Of a DNA stretch of 64,000 bases, positions 24,045-37,100 are shown piece by piece. This DNA comes from Chondrosia reniformis. Taxonomy: Eukaryota; Porifera; Demospongiae; Chondrillida; Chondrillidae. The notes under the pieces are model-generated. The model saw only the letters and a program-made list of their open reading frames with translations, was not told the DNA's origin and ran no database searches. Positions within the stretch are counted from its first letter, which is position 1, and every line of letters begins with the position of its first letter. The position numbers were made by a program, and so were the translations under genes. The DNA is taken from assembly GCA_947172415.1 (NCBI GenBank), contig OX359193.1, positions 2,412,501 through 2,476,500 of the forward strand, given 5' to 3'.

Positions 24045-24736
24045 ATATACAGTACAGGTTACAATATAATATAATATAATATAATATAATTAAAAAATTC
24101 ATATGGCTCCAAGAAAGGACCTAGAAATAAAATGGGCATATCATCATAAAGTTTAGGGTATAAAACTTGTTTAAAATTAAGGGATTTTTCATTTAGGCCT
24201 CCGTTTGTTAGAAAACGGAGGACAAAGTCTGCATATAAAATGCCATAGGACTATAGAAAACCTATGGGAAATATATATGCAAACCATGTGTTATATTGAT
24301 AAAACATTTCAATCTGTCAGATCACTGTGAAATCAACATATATCATGGTACATGTGTATTAGAAACGACTGGTGAAGTTTTGTTAATTACATGAGCAAAA
24401 TAATCAAGATATAATAAAGAATTCAAAGTTACAATTGCGCAAGCTGGAGATGTATTATGATGTTCTTCTAATGCATCACCAATACCTTTGTATGTTGCTA
24501 TGTACACACATTTTGTGAATCATGTGACATTGTGAAAACGTTACCGCCTCGTTGCTAAAGATCATCCTTTCGAGAACGGCTATGACAAGTCGACGCTCTC
24601 CTACGAGAAGGAGCTACCGAATAAGCGAGTTGTAGCAAAGGTTGGATAAAGCGTATTTGTATATGTTCCCATTAAATTTGAGGCAGAATTGTCCCTATAC
24701 CGAAGCAAAAGAAATTCGTTTAGTCGACCGTATTAA
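24045..24736. repeat. Right arm of the ~700-bp long inverted repeat
   Basis: Reverse complement of 1-715. It shares the TATAA microsatellite (24064-24090), the paired CCTCCGTTTG/AACGGAGG stretch (~24200) and the terminal CGTTTAGTCGACCGTA. Distance between outer ends is ~24.7 kb, or ~11.6 kb if two of the three internal units are discounted. Confidence 0.8.
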
Positions 24737-25600
24737 AACTTTGGTAATTTAAGCTCTGTCTTCTCCTTATGTTTTTGTTCATATTTTTACTTGCAATTGT
24801 CCATGTGTAGGAATAATGAGTGTTATATATTATGCATGTTTAAATACAATCAAGTACTACACAGTGCAAGTTACAAATTTTTACACGGATGCAAGTGACT
24901 CCCAAGATAATCACACTGAGGTATATAATATAATACGGATGCAAGTGACTCCCAAAATAATCACAATCAGGTATATTAAATGCTAGAAGACTTTAGCCAC
25001 ACTGAAATTCTCAACTGCTGCATACAGAGTAGTAGTCTCTACAGATCATATTAGGTTAAACACATGGCCTTCCAACTACCTTTTATATATATATATATAT
25101 ATATATATAATTGTCCATGTGTAGGAATAAGGAGTGTTATATATTATGCATGTTTAAATACAATCAAGTATTACACAGTGCAAGTTACAAATTTATACAC
25201 GGATGCAAGTGACTCCCAAGATAATCACACTGAGGTATATAATATAATATGGATGCAAATGACTCCCAAAATAATCACAATCATGTATATTAAATGCTAG
25301 AAGACTTTAGCCACACTGAAATTCTCAACTGCTGCATACAGAGTAGTAGTCTACAGATCATATAAGGTTAAACACATGGCCTTCCAATTACCTTTTCACA
25401 CCTTAGTACAAACTGAAGATGATGCATCTGCATGCCATTATCAGGAAAAATTCCAGTCTCATGCAGGGGGTCTCACCCAAGAATCACCGCAGATTTGACT
25501 TGCCTTGAGTGTGAGTTAGGAGCACCGTTGGTTGCTTGCATGCATTCACATAAACAACAGGGTTAGAGACAATTTGGTTACTTGCACACAGGGATATAAA
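24737..25600. repeat. Dispersed block copies 2 and 3, with (AT)n
   Basis: Copy 2 (24737-25075) directly follows the right arm and ends in an (AT)n run (25083-25109). Copy 3 (25109-25600) starts on the other side of the run. A short internal direct duplication (GATGCAA.TGACTCCCAA) is present in both. Confidence 0.75.
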
Positions 25601-27215
25601 GGCTGGGGCCTTTAATTTATTTCATGAACAATGTCCCTTGTGTGCAAGTTGGACATATGGTTACAGGTACAAAAATATTTTCTTCAAGACAATGTAATAT
25701 TTTCTTCAAAATACAAATAATTACCAAAAAAGAATACAAATAATTAACAAATTAATTATAATATAACTTAGATGGAGGTGTCCCATATGCAACAAAGGAT
25801 GTTCGATTAGGGAAGGGAGCTTCTTTTTGAAATCGAAGCTGACCCTCAAGAAATGGTTGCTGTTAATTCACCACTGGTCATGTGAGCATATGGTGACTGT
25901 AACCGTGGAGTCCCTTGAAGTGACGGAGAGCACTGCTTGTGCAGTACAAATTGATGAAAGTCTCCTTAACCATAAGCCTAAAGTAAGAGAATGTTGCACA
26001 TCATTCAATGGAAAATAGTCACATATTAATGCAAAAATTAATTAATATACAGTATCATCAAGGAAGAGCAGCCAGGCAAGAGAGGTGGGTGTTTGGAATG
26101 TGTGACACCTCAGTGGAGCCAGCCCTTGGAAACATGGAGCTGGTCCCTGACAGGACTGCATCAACCCTCTTGCCAATTATACAGGCCCACGTAAGACCAG
26201 GAACAGATATCCAGTCTGATCAATGGAGGGCTTACAATAGAGTGGCTCAGCTGCCAAAAGTAGCTAGTCATAGCACGGTCAATCATAGCTTAAACTTTGT
26301 GGACCCTACAACAGGGGTCCATACTCAAAATATAGAGTCATATTGGAACAGGGCCAAAAGAAAGTTTAAAGCTATGAAGGGGGTTTCTGAATTACAGTTA
26401 CCCTCCTATTTAGATGAGTTTTTGTGGCGGGAAAGGCATGGGAATACAAAAAGGGAGGCATTCACAAACATAATCAGAGACATAATGCCCAACCAGTACC
26501 CTCTACCCTGACTTTTTATTGCATGCGTTTTTATTTAGTTTTCTTCTTTCCATGTAACTTTGTATATCCCAGTGCACTGATCAGCAAGCTTGTGGATGCA
26601 GTCCAAGATGAATGAGATCTCCAATAATCCCCAATAATATACGGAAGGAATGCAATCAGGTGATCCCAGCCTTTCACCACTGCTCATCAGTCATGATGGC
26701 TTCACATTTACACTAAATTAACCCCCTCATCTGTACAAACAATCTGTAAATAGCCCACATGCATGCATTTATGAAAACATCATTGCTTAGATATGTGAAT
26801 ATGGGACAGGTTTATGAAATTAGGTAATAATAGGTAAAAACCTAATAAAACGGATACAATAATATGGTAACTCACACTTGTCAAATTTCGTTTCAAGCTT
26901 ATCCAAAAGGCGAATCCGGTAGGCTTCATTGAGTGGTCAAGGGAGGGAGGTTACACTTGTTGATCGAGACAACCAATAACCATAGCCCTATGCCCAAGAA
27001 GAGTGAGAGAGCGAATTGATAGAGGGCGTTATAGGAATGCAGACTACAACTTACAAGAGAAACTTGACTTGCCAGACACTCAGCACTTGACAGAATTCAG
27101 CGCAAACGCCATGAAAATCAAATCTGCTGTGATTATTGGCTGAGACCCTTTAAAGACTGGAACTGTTGTTGATACTGGCATGCATGCAGATGCATCATCT
27201 TCAGTCCCTGATTAA
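25405..27215 (+). mobile_element. Merlin-type DNA transposon (probable span)
   Basis: Imperfect inverted repeats flank a transposase: ACTGAAGATGATGCATCTGCATG near 25411 on the left, and its complement at ~27180-27205 on the right. Similarity continues inward through CCAGTCT and GGGTCTCA.CCAA.AATCAC.GCAGATTTGA. No clear 8-9-bp target duplication was found. The left end is embedded in dispersed block copy 3, so the outer limits are uncertain. Confidence 0.55.
25771..26511 (+). CDS. Merlin/ISXO2-like (IS1595-type) transposase, 3' exons
   Basis: Exon 25771-25982 encodes a zinc-ribbon remnant WRCPICNKGCSIREGSFF followed by SKLTLKKWLLLIHHWS and the first catalytic Asp in VQIDESLLNHKPK. A 70-bp intron with donor GTAAGA (25983) and acceptor ATACAG (26052) joins in phase to YHQGRAARQERWVFG. 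Exon 26053-26511 shows the second Asp (IQSDQWRAYN), then HSTVNHSLNFVDP and the final acidic region HTQNIESYWNRAKRK, ending at a stop after NQYPLP. The catalytic set looks complete. An acceptor-like ACTTAG just before 25771 and an in-frame stop at 25764 indicate at least one missing upstream exon. Confidence 0.8.
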
Positions 27216-28779
27216 TTAAGCAACGACTGGAATCAATTAACAGATATCGAAGAACCAGCAAGTTGTTTGAGTTTTGGGGCTCCACAAGTTTTTAAAAGTC
27301 GAAATACTTGTTGTAAATGATTGGTAACTAACTAATTTTATACTATACCCTAGCGTGAAATAAAAGGAAAAATGAGGAGGAAATGGGTCAATGTATAGTT
27401 CTATAGCATTTTACCTATACACTTTGAGCCATTTTATTTGCTGTTTTAAGTTAATTGGGATCATTCAAAAATTCAGAAATCAAGGTCGAAGGTGCACCCA
27501 TAATAAGCAGCATCTAGTGGAGTTTGCCCTGTGTGTGACAACATAGGGGGGAAGATGGTGATGGATTATCATAAATGCAAGTGTAACACATGCCAACAGG
27601 GGTTACATGCACCAAACTTACACACTGGACATTGGGGAAGCTTTGTACAAGATCAAGAGGAATACCCTATACATTCCAACTTCAAACAGTGGCTGCCCTT
27701 GAGTATACATAATGTAACCATGCCTGCATGGAACTTGCTCAATATATACGTATATATTATATATATAGACCACCCTTGAGTAGTATAGCTGCATTTCATT
27801 TGTATATAATTTCATAGTTGTTACATGATGTAATGGGTGAATCTGCATATATATATTCAAAGGCATGTGTAAATGTTACTAACAAATAGAAATGGCTAAG
27901 ACTATTATGCGAACAAATACACACATGTATGCAGAGTTCTCTTCTGACAACTGCATGTGAGATAGATATTATCAGGAGGTACCCATTACACCATGTGGAA
28001 CAACCATCTACCTCCAGGTTGATCATTGTTCCAGTACGTATATAATGCTAAGAAATTTCACAATATACATGATTGAAAAATGTCAATCAACCGACTGTAA
28101 TATCGGGTCAACTTAAGAATGCCCAATGAGGAAGATTCAGTGGAAAGGAAGTGTGGCAAAACGTTTGAGATAACCAGCATGCGTGTAGGGTCTTTTTGTG
28201 CTTGTGAAAAATGGTACTATCAAGGACAAAATGGGCATTCCCTGCAAGTTTGCAGAAAAAGAGCAATAACAGAGATAGCATTTACTGGTGTCCTATTGAT
28301 GAACTAACCAAGCCAGAAATTGGAGAGATTTGTGTAAAGACCACTGAGGGGGAACTACCATCAGAAAAAGGCTATATTTAAACAATGTAATGAACAGGAA
28401 GACTGATCAAATTGACCAAATTGATTTGGGATCCTGGTCAAGGCTGAGTACCAAAGGATGGTACTCTGCCCAGATGTTATAGACTTGGTCCACACAGTAT
28501 GTAGAGAAAGAAGGTTCCCCAGAAATGGGTTAACCCTGTGCTAGTACCCATACCCAACTTGTCCACAATGCGATAAGAGCAGAGCAACAACTTGTCAGGT
28601 TCATGCTCTCCAAATTAACTTTGCATACGCCCTCTTTTCAGCTCTGACGACAACATGCTTTCTTATGTTACCCTCTTTTCAGCTATACGTTATATGCTAT
28701 AGAAGTGTTTTCCATTTCGTAATAGTGCTTTGTGCACGTGACGTTTGGTGACACGTGATAAGTCTATATAATCTTTTGA
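27216..28779. other. AT-rich intergenic region, no gene recognised
   Basis: Short ORFs at 27531-27779, 27618-28026 and 28119-28307 have no recognisable domain. Around 28720-28772 there are two CACGTG E-box motifs and a TATATAAT stretch just before the ATG at 28780; these may belong to the next gene's promoter. Confidence 0.4.
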
Positions 28780-29256
28780 ATGGCAAAATTCAATTCAAAA
28801 ATCTTAACGGGAGACTTTGAGGATCTACCACTAGAGGATTCTAATATAGTTCGGATTTTCATAAGCTCAACATTTGGAGGTGAGATTCCGTCATTTCAAT
28901 CTCGGCAGAAATGCGCACTTATCCTACCTTTTTATTTAAGGTTAATTAGCGATCACAGTTAATTACCCAACAGGCTCATTATCGCTACACGTTGCTTCCA
29001 ATTATAATTTACAAAATAAGTAAAACTTTAAGATATATTATTACATACTATAGATTTTATCAATGAGCGCAACCGTTTGGTAAAAGAGACGTTTCCTCTT
29101 TTGATCCAATATTGTCAAAGCAAAGGATTGGAATTCCAGGCGGTGGATATGAGATGGGGAGTTAGTGATGAGAACGTATCATATCATCAGACTAGTGATG
29201 TTTGTATGCAAGAGATCCTCAATTGTCAGAGGTTATCTGTTGGACCATCTTTTGTG
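28780..29256 (+). CDS. NWD1/TEP1-like protein, N-terminal exons (DUF4062 region)
   Basis: Exon 1 (28780-28879) encodes a short leader and NIVRIFISSTFG; its donor is GTGAGA. A 174-bp intron ends at ACTATAG (29053), and exon 2 (29054-29256) continues in phase with DFINERNRLVKETFPLL, GLEFQAVDMRWGVSDE and CMQEILNCQRLSVGPSFV, ending at donor GTAGGT. RIFISSTF...ER...DLRWG...EI..C...GP.FV is the hallmark of the DUF4062 segment that precedes NACHT and WD40 domains in NWD1, NWD2 and TEP1-like STAND ATPases. These are intracellular signalling scaffolds, often expanded in basal animals. No later exon was found, so the gene is either truncated or interrupted by a long intron. Confidence 0.75.
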
Positions 29257-32200
29257 GTAGGTGGTTCTATTCAATATGTAACTTTTAGAGGTTTACCGCG
29301 TATAAATTGCTATTTATGGCATTACCTGTAGTTTACAAATTGTGGACTCACATTGATATTAAATGTACAGCATTTTAAAAACCTCTCACTGGTTAGAGCC
29401 AAGACTAATGTGATTGAGAACTTTACTAGCTTACTAGCTGGGAATCAAAAGACACTTGTCACTTGTCAATTGTCAAAAAAATAATAATGATAATCGAAAC
29501 GTCTGGTAAATTATTTAAAAATAAAGACGTTTCAACCCAATCCAGTGTTTTTAGCGGTGGTAAATAATGTAGGTTACTAGGAATTGTGGCTTATATGCAC
29601 AAAACAAAGGGGAAGGGTGGTGGAATAAACAGTATGTGGGTGGAAAAACAGGTGGTTCGCAGGTGGTGTGTGTTTAAAAAAATATTTCATGTACTAGAGT
29701 TGGGGGTGGATAGTACAGAGAAAATGATGGTAACAACCAGTGGGGGGGGCAACACTGTGGTTCTTGATTAGTGTGGTTGGCTGAGGAGGATGTTGTAGGC
29801 TGGTGGTTGGTTTCCCTAGTCCCTCTTCATTGTGCTGGCCTCTGATTTGATGTGCCATGACTCAAGTAGGCAAACAGGAATTTCTGGTGTTAGTGTCGGT
29901 TAGTGGCCTCCATCTTGTCCTCCCTCCAGTTAATAGGTGGAAACCTGGCCCAATGTGCAGTAGCAGAGCATGCAGCTCACAAGTCGCATGCCATTAACTG
30001 GAAGTTGGTGCACATCAGATCATTACTATCCCAACTCTAGTACATTAAAGGGGAACTGAAATGAAAATTTTTGATTCCGTTAGTTTTGTAAATCATTAGT
30101 ACTAGTCTTAATATGAAAGGAAACAACATTTACAGCATGTATTTTTAAGTACCTATAAGCATGCAGTGTGCATATACAGTGTGAGTATATGAATCTATCT
30201 TGCCCCTGAGAAGGCTGCCCTTGGCTGATATATACCTGAGATTGGCATGCACGCATGGGTTGTTTGTTTTGGAAGTTGGCATGGGACCAGGTGGGGCCTC
30301 CCTAATTAACTTTTTCCACTTTGCCATCCCTACTCTAAATCTCTATACATTAGATTACACTCATGACTCTACACGTGAGCCTCTTTTTATTGGATTGGGT
30401 GGCACAACATAACAAATCCTTATACCCTTCTGGGTTCCCAAAATCGATTATTTTCATGATGCACATACCCTGCAAGGTGCTGCCCCACCTGGTCCCACTA
30501 ACTCTGTTTATGTAACATAAATGTCATATTATGAGTTCATACGCAATTATTATAACACTTAATTAAATGTCAATATGGTTTCTGCAAATGGCGGTGTTCA
30601 GGAAGCTTTAGTTTATGAAGTTTTTCTATTGTTATTTATAATGTTCAAGACACTTAAGCATCCTCAATTGTTAAGATTAGTAATGTATATATTAAAGCCC
30701 AACAAAGCGGCCAAATAGTTGGAGTATAGGGGCGGCAGCCCCACAAGTTTATAAACTCAAAATACTTGTTTTTCGGAAATGACACCACCAAACGTCACTG
30801 GATCTAAAAGGTATACATCTAAAATGGCTTTACAGCCCTATCGATTGGAACCCAAACAAGATAATGATGACAAAGGAAGCAAAATTATCACAAATGAGAG
30901 CAAAATCATGAAAAACTTAATATTCATGTTGGTAGGATTAATAGCACATCTTGGTGTGAAGGTGGAGCCCAGATGATGCCCACTAAAAAATAATGTGTGT
31001 GTTGCCATGAAATTCCATGAGCCTATAGCAAAACAAACAATGTATAGTAGAGATGGATGATTAAAAATGGAAGTACTTAGAACTACTCTAATGGGAATGA
31101 GGGAGAAAAGAGGGGATGATATTGAACAGCATCTGATTTCAAACAGCTGAAGTCTATAGAATTATGCTAATATTGAACCTACCACTTACAGAATGAGATC
31201 TTTCAAACTGATCCTTCAATTTTCCTTCTATGCTATTTTACAGATGTTTTAGATTGACTGCTTATCACCAGTTAATATGGTGGGTACACAATAGGCTAGG
31301 CAATGTCAGGCATATTACTCCATAGGGACAACCTCTGGTTCTGTCTGCGTAGATACATTTCTGTGTGTCGGCTGAATAGTTTACATTTCAGACACTTCCG
31401 CTGCAAGCTTCAAAAGATCTAAATCTTCTCTATGCTTGGAACTGCCTTCTTCTCTCAATACCCTTGCATGTTTTGTTTTTGTTTTACTAAAGGAGAAGAT
31501 TGTAGGAATGACATCTTTTATTAGTTACCTCTTGGTTTGCCCTCCCAATCTCTCCTTTATGGGATTGATGCTAATGAAGCAACTTTCCTCATAATGAATT
31601 GAGCAAAGGCGGTCAATTTAGATATTCTAAGCAGAGCTCTTTGCTCTTGTGATCAAGAGGGATTCATTTACAGAGAGAAAGAATCAGGGTTATCTTTACA
31701 AAGAGTGGACCCTTTATGTGTCTTATCACACTGCAGATCTGTTTTGTTTATTGTTTGCCATCTGCAAATACATTGTGGTACATCAACGAGTACAACAAGT
31801 TAATTTGCTGGAGGATAGTGGTCCACTGGGGAATTGATGGATTTAGCAGGCTTGTAATGCAAGCCTGCAACAAGTAGCTGTGCTGATAATGTGTTCAATG
31901 CTTTAAGGGGGCCACCGAGGAGTAATGGCTACCCTCCAGAGTCCGAATGGACACCAAGGTGGAGTAGACGTGAATATTGCTGATTTCATTTAATGTTGTT
32001 CCTGATGTGTTGTGCTTTCTTTATGCTGGCATGAGAGTTACTTTTCTGTTTCCTTAGTGAGCTGGGATCTTAGTACACCAAGGTAGTTACAAGCATACGG
32101 TCTCTGGATACAAAGAAAAGATTATATATGTTGATACGGTATATTACAAGAGATACATATCACATACTTTACATTACAATATGCATTTGGTCAAATAAAT

Positions 32201-32589
32201 ACAAAGATATACAGGTGGCTGCTATGGGTGATATATGCACTAACCTTTTTCGGTAGTTTATGTTCAAGTTCTGTCTTACGTAGGTCTACTGTCACGGCCA
32301 TGGTTGGTCAGCGAAGGTGAGAAACTGTGTCCTACTCTCATGTTTAAAACAGTCTGAGGATCTTGGGGAATACTTTCTACAAATTTGACTTGCATAGGGT
32401 TTCTCTCCTGTATGAGACCTTGTGTGGGACTTTAGATCCTCCAATTAACATCCAGGATGCTGAGAACGATAAGAAAAAGAACATATATAAATTTTCCTTG
32501 CCACAAATACATTTTAAAAACCAAAATTTTTCTAGCAATCTTTGAGTTTGTAAAAGAAGTATAGCAACGCTTGTGATTGTAAGTCTGTA
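29257..32589. other. Non-coding region with dispersed inverted repeats
   Basis: I see no further NWD exon. GAAACGTCT/AGACGTTTC flank ~20 bp near 29497-29534. GGGACCAGGTGGGG (near 30282) is inverted at ~30483 (CCCCACCTGGTCCC), bounding a ~240-bp hairpin-type element. A CCACAAGTTT...AAATACTTGTT motif at ~30750 also occurs near 27290. ORFs at 29586-29771, 30779-30976 and 31649-31837 are unconvincing. Confidence 0.4.
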
Positions 32590-32599
32590 AGTCTTCTCA

Positions 32600-32845
32600 C
32601 TGTTAAAAGTGATGTGCTATTTCTACACACTTTAATGTGTTATTTGGATGCCTCCCAAAATAGCACATTTTTTGTGTGCTAAAAATAGGAGTGTTATTTT
32701 GACACAATCAGTATGTGTTGATTCAGCACGCATTAGTATGCTATTCGAAGGTCTCCTAAAATTGCACAGTTTGTACTGTGCTACCAGCAATGTGCTATAT
32801 TAACACAATCAATTTGTGCTGATTCAGCACACCCATGCATGCATG
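32600..32845. repeat. ~100-bp imperfect tandem repeat, ~2.4 copies
   Basis: Copies share ...CTCC.AAAAT.GCACA, TGTGCTA, ACACAATCA and TTGATTCAGCAC, with starts near 32653 and 32752 and a partial copy before. Divergence is moderate. Confidence 0.6.
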
Positions 32846-33009
32846 TGTAATATATGAATAGATTTACAGAATTGCTTGCTGTATACAAAAGTATACAGTA
32901 AGAAAATAAAAGGGAAAAAACTAAAGCTTACACCTATTTAAAAAAGTGAAGTATTTAGAGTTTTTGTCTAAGATTGAAGATGTACTTGAAGTAAGACAAA
33001 AATGTTTAG

Positions 33010-33470
33010 TTTCATAATGTGATACTAGGCTCCAAGCTTTAAACCCCTTTTAGTTGGTTTCATGGAGATACATTGTTTCATGCAGCTTCTGCCCTTGAAC
33101 CCAACCATTACCTCATCAATAGATACCTCCACGGTGAGGGGCATATGTCTTCAGGGAGTTATTCTTCACAGTATCTAAAAGAGGCCTCAATTTATGAAAC
33201 CTGTCAAAGCCTGGTCTCCCCTTGCTACCAATATGGTATTGTCATTTAGATGTAGGCAGTGTCGGATAGGTTTGGACTGCCTAAATGACATGGCACTTAA
33301 TATGCCAGTGGCACCAATGAGTGGATCCATAGGCCAATAGTCCTCCAACTCAGGTAATTTATGAACCCATGATAATGCCAATCCCCATGAATAAACAAAT
33401 CGAATCTCATTAGCACAGGTGTCACTCCAGTTCAAGCTAGATGGGTGTGGATATTGCTGATAATACAAAT
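33010..33470 (-). pseudogene. piggyBac-type transposase relic
   Basis: The minus strand reads LEDYWPMDPLIGATGI and HCLHLNDNT, typical of the region before the first catalytic Asp in piggyBac transposases. A frameshift follows, then PGFDRFHKLRPLLDTVKNNS, another shift, and VSIDEVMVGFKGRSC and KPTKRGLKLGA, the region around the first catalytic Asp. At least two frame breaks and no downstream catalytic domain make it dead. The ORF at 33763-34002 on the same strand may be an upstream piece but shows no motif. Confidence 0.65.
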
Positions 33471-34184
33471 TTGTTTGCTCAGCAATGTGTTGGAATGTTT
33501 CATCCCCAAAAATGTTATTGAAAAAAGTCTAGGGCTGTAGCATTACTTTCTAATGGATCAGTAGGTCCTACATTCTCCTTAAATGGTGGAGGAGAAATGG
33601 ATTAGTAGGAACATTTCAGTCAGGAGCTGCTTGTACATATGAAGAATCAGATGGAGGCAGAGAAGGCTGGATTACAAATGATGTTGATATTTTAGGAAGT
33701 GAAGTGCGGCTAGATGGTGGAGTGGAAGCAGCAAGGTTAGCAGTTCAAAGGGCAGTGTCATTTTAAGACCCCTCATTAGGTGTGGCTTCAGATGTAATAT
33801 CAGTAGACGTACTTATAACAGTGCATTCCTCTTCAAGATTATTTTGTTCCATCTCAGCTTTTACCTTGACCAACAGGTGGTATTGTAGCCACAGTTTAAT
33901 GACTTCCTGAACATCCCCCATTCCCAACATTTGTAAGGGCTTAGAGAACCCTGTTGCCATCACCAGATCCACTGTTTCATCAATGGAGACTGCCATCTTC
34001 ACGTCATCATCTTAATCACAATTCTTCAGCTACAGCAAGTAAAATATTTGAAAAAATGAACTTTTACCATGATAGGAACTTTCAATTCCATATGAAATAG
34101 TTGAGTCACCTTTACAATGGTGAATTTCAAAGACCCACTGGGTAAATTTTCAGTATTAACCATTGTGACTCACCTCCTAGTGGT

Positions 34185-37100
34185 CGTACCCTGTATCCAG
34201 ATAATGGTATCCGTAACATCATCGGTCACGTTGGTCACCCAATACATGATGTAAATGAAGTCCTATTTATATATATAACACCACCCTTTTGACCCTATAT
34301 ATATATGTAATATATAAGATATATAATATACATATAAGATATATACTACATATATAATATATAAGATATATAGAACATATATAAGTTGTATATTTTTTCT
34401 TTTTTCAAGTGTCCCAGACAGGTTTCGAACCATGGAATCCTCGTACCCTGTATCCTGATGATGTCATCCGTAACACCATCGGTCACGTGGGTCACCCAAG
34501 ATTTGATGTAAATGAAGTCCTATTTATATGTCACACACTTTATCCTACATATAATTAATATATAAGATATAATATACATATAAGATATATACTATATATA
34601 TAATATATAAGATATATAGAACATTTATTAGATGTATACTTTTTTCTTTTTCAGGTGACCCAGCCTAATATCAAACCAGGGCATCCACGTACCCTGTATC
34701 CAGATGATGTCATACGTAACATCATCAGTCACGTTGGTCACCCAATACATGATGTAAATGAAGTCCTATTTATATATATAACACCACCCTTTTGACCCTA
34801 TATATATATGTAATATATAAGATATATAATATACATATAAGATATATACTACATATATAATATATAAGATATATAGAACATATATAAGTTGTATATTTTT
34901 TCTTTTTTCAAGTGTCCCAGACAGGTTTCGAACCATGGAATCCTCGTACCCTGTATCCTGATGATGTCATCCGTAACACCATCGGTCACGTGGGTCACCC
35001 AAGATTTGATGTAAATGAAGTCCTATTTATATGTCACACACTTTATCCTACATATAATTAATATATAAGATATAATATACATATAAGATATATACTATAT
35101 ATATAATATATAAGATATATAGAACATTTATTAGATGTATACTTTTTTCTTTTTCAGGTGACCCAGCCTAATATCAAACCAGGGCATCCACGTACCCTGT
35201 ATCCAGATGATGTCATACGTAACATCATCAGTCACGTTGGTCACCCAATACATGATGTAAATGAAGTCCTATTTATATATATAACACCACCCTTTTGACC
35301 CTATATATATATGTAATATATAAGATATATAATATACATATAAGATATATACTATATATATAATATATAAGATATATAGAACATATATAAGTTGTATATT
35401 TTTTCTTTTTTCAAGTGTCCCAGACAGGTTTCGAACCATGGAATCCTCGTACCCTGTATCCTGATGATGTCATCCGTAACACCATCGGTCACGTGGGTCA
35501 CCCAAGATTTGATGTAAATGAAGTCCTATTTATATGTCACACACTTTTATCCTACATATAATTAATATATAAGATATAATATACATATAAGATATATACT
35601 ATATATATAATATATAAGATATATAGAACATTTATTAGATGTATACTTTTTTCTTTTTCAGGTGACCCAGCCTAATATCAAACCAGGGCATCCACGTACC
35701 CTGTATCCAGATGATGTCATACGTAACATCATCAGTCACGTTGGTCACCCAATATATGATGTAAATGAAGTCGTATTTATATAACACACACTTTTGACCT
35801 TACATATATATGCATTATATAAGAAATATAGTATACAAATAAGATATATACTATACATATGGTATATAAGATATATAATACATATGTAAGATGTATACTT
35901 TTTCTTTTTTTAGGTGACCCAGCCTGGTATCGAACCAGGGCATCTTCGTACCCTGTATCCAGATGATGGTATCCGTAACATCATCGGTTACGTGGGTCAA
36001 CCAATATATGATGTAAATGAAGTCCTATTTATATAATACACACTTTTGACCTTATATATATATGCAATATATAAGATATATAACACATATATAAGATGTA
36101 TACTTTTTTCTTTTTTCAGGTGATCCAGCCTGGTATCGAACTAGGGCATCCTCATACCCTGTTTCCAGATGATGTCATCGTAAGATCATCGGTCACGTGT
36201 GTTTCCCAATATATGATGTAAATGTAGTCCTATTTATGTAACACACACTTTTGACCCAACATATATATGTTATATATAAGATATAAAATGTACAAATAAG
36301 ATATATATATATAGTATATAAGATATATAGTACATATATAAGTTGTAAATTTTTTTCTTTTTTCAGGTGACCCAGCCTGGAATCGAACCAAGGCATCCTC
36401 GTACGTTGTATCCAGATGATGTCATCCGTAAGATCATCGATCAAGAGGGTCACCCAATATACGATGTAAATGAAGTCCTATTTATATAACACACACTTTT
36501 GACTCTACATATATATGTAATATATAAGATATATAATATAAATATCAAATATATACTATATATATAGTATATAAGATATATAACACATACATAAATGTAT
36601 ACTTTTTCTTTTTTCAGGTGACCCAGCCTGGTATCGAACCAGGGCATCCTCACACCCTGTATCCAGAAGATGTCATTCGTAACATCATCGGTCATGTTGG
36701 TCAACCACTATATGATGTAAATGAAGTCCTATTTATATAACACACACTTTTGACCTTACATATATATGCAATATATAAGATATATAATATACATATAAGA
36801 TATATACTATATATATAGTATATAAGATATATAACACATATATAAGATGTAAACTTTTTTCTTTTTCAAGTGACCCACCCTGGTATCGAACCAGGGCATC
36901 CTCGTACCCTATATCCAGAAGATGTCATCCGTTAGATCATCAGTCACGTGGGTTCCCCAATATATGATGTAAATGAAGTCCTATTTATATAACACAAATG
37001 TAGACCCTACATATATATGTAATATATAAGATATATAACACATATATAAGATGTATACTTTTATAATTTTGACCTTATAAATATATGCAATATATAAGAT

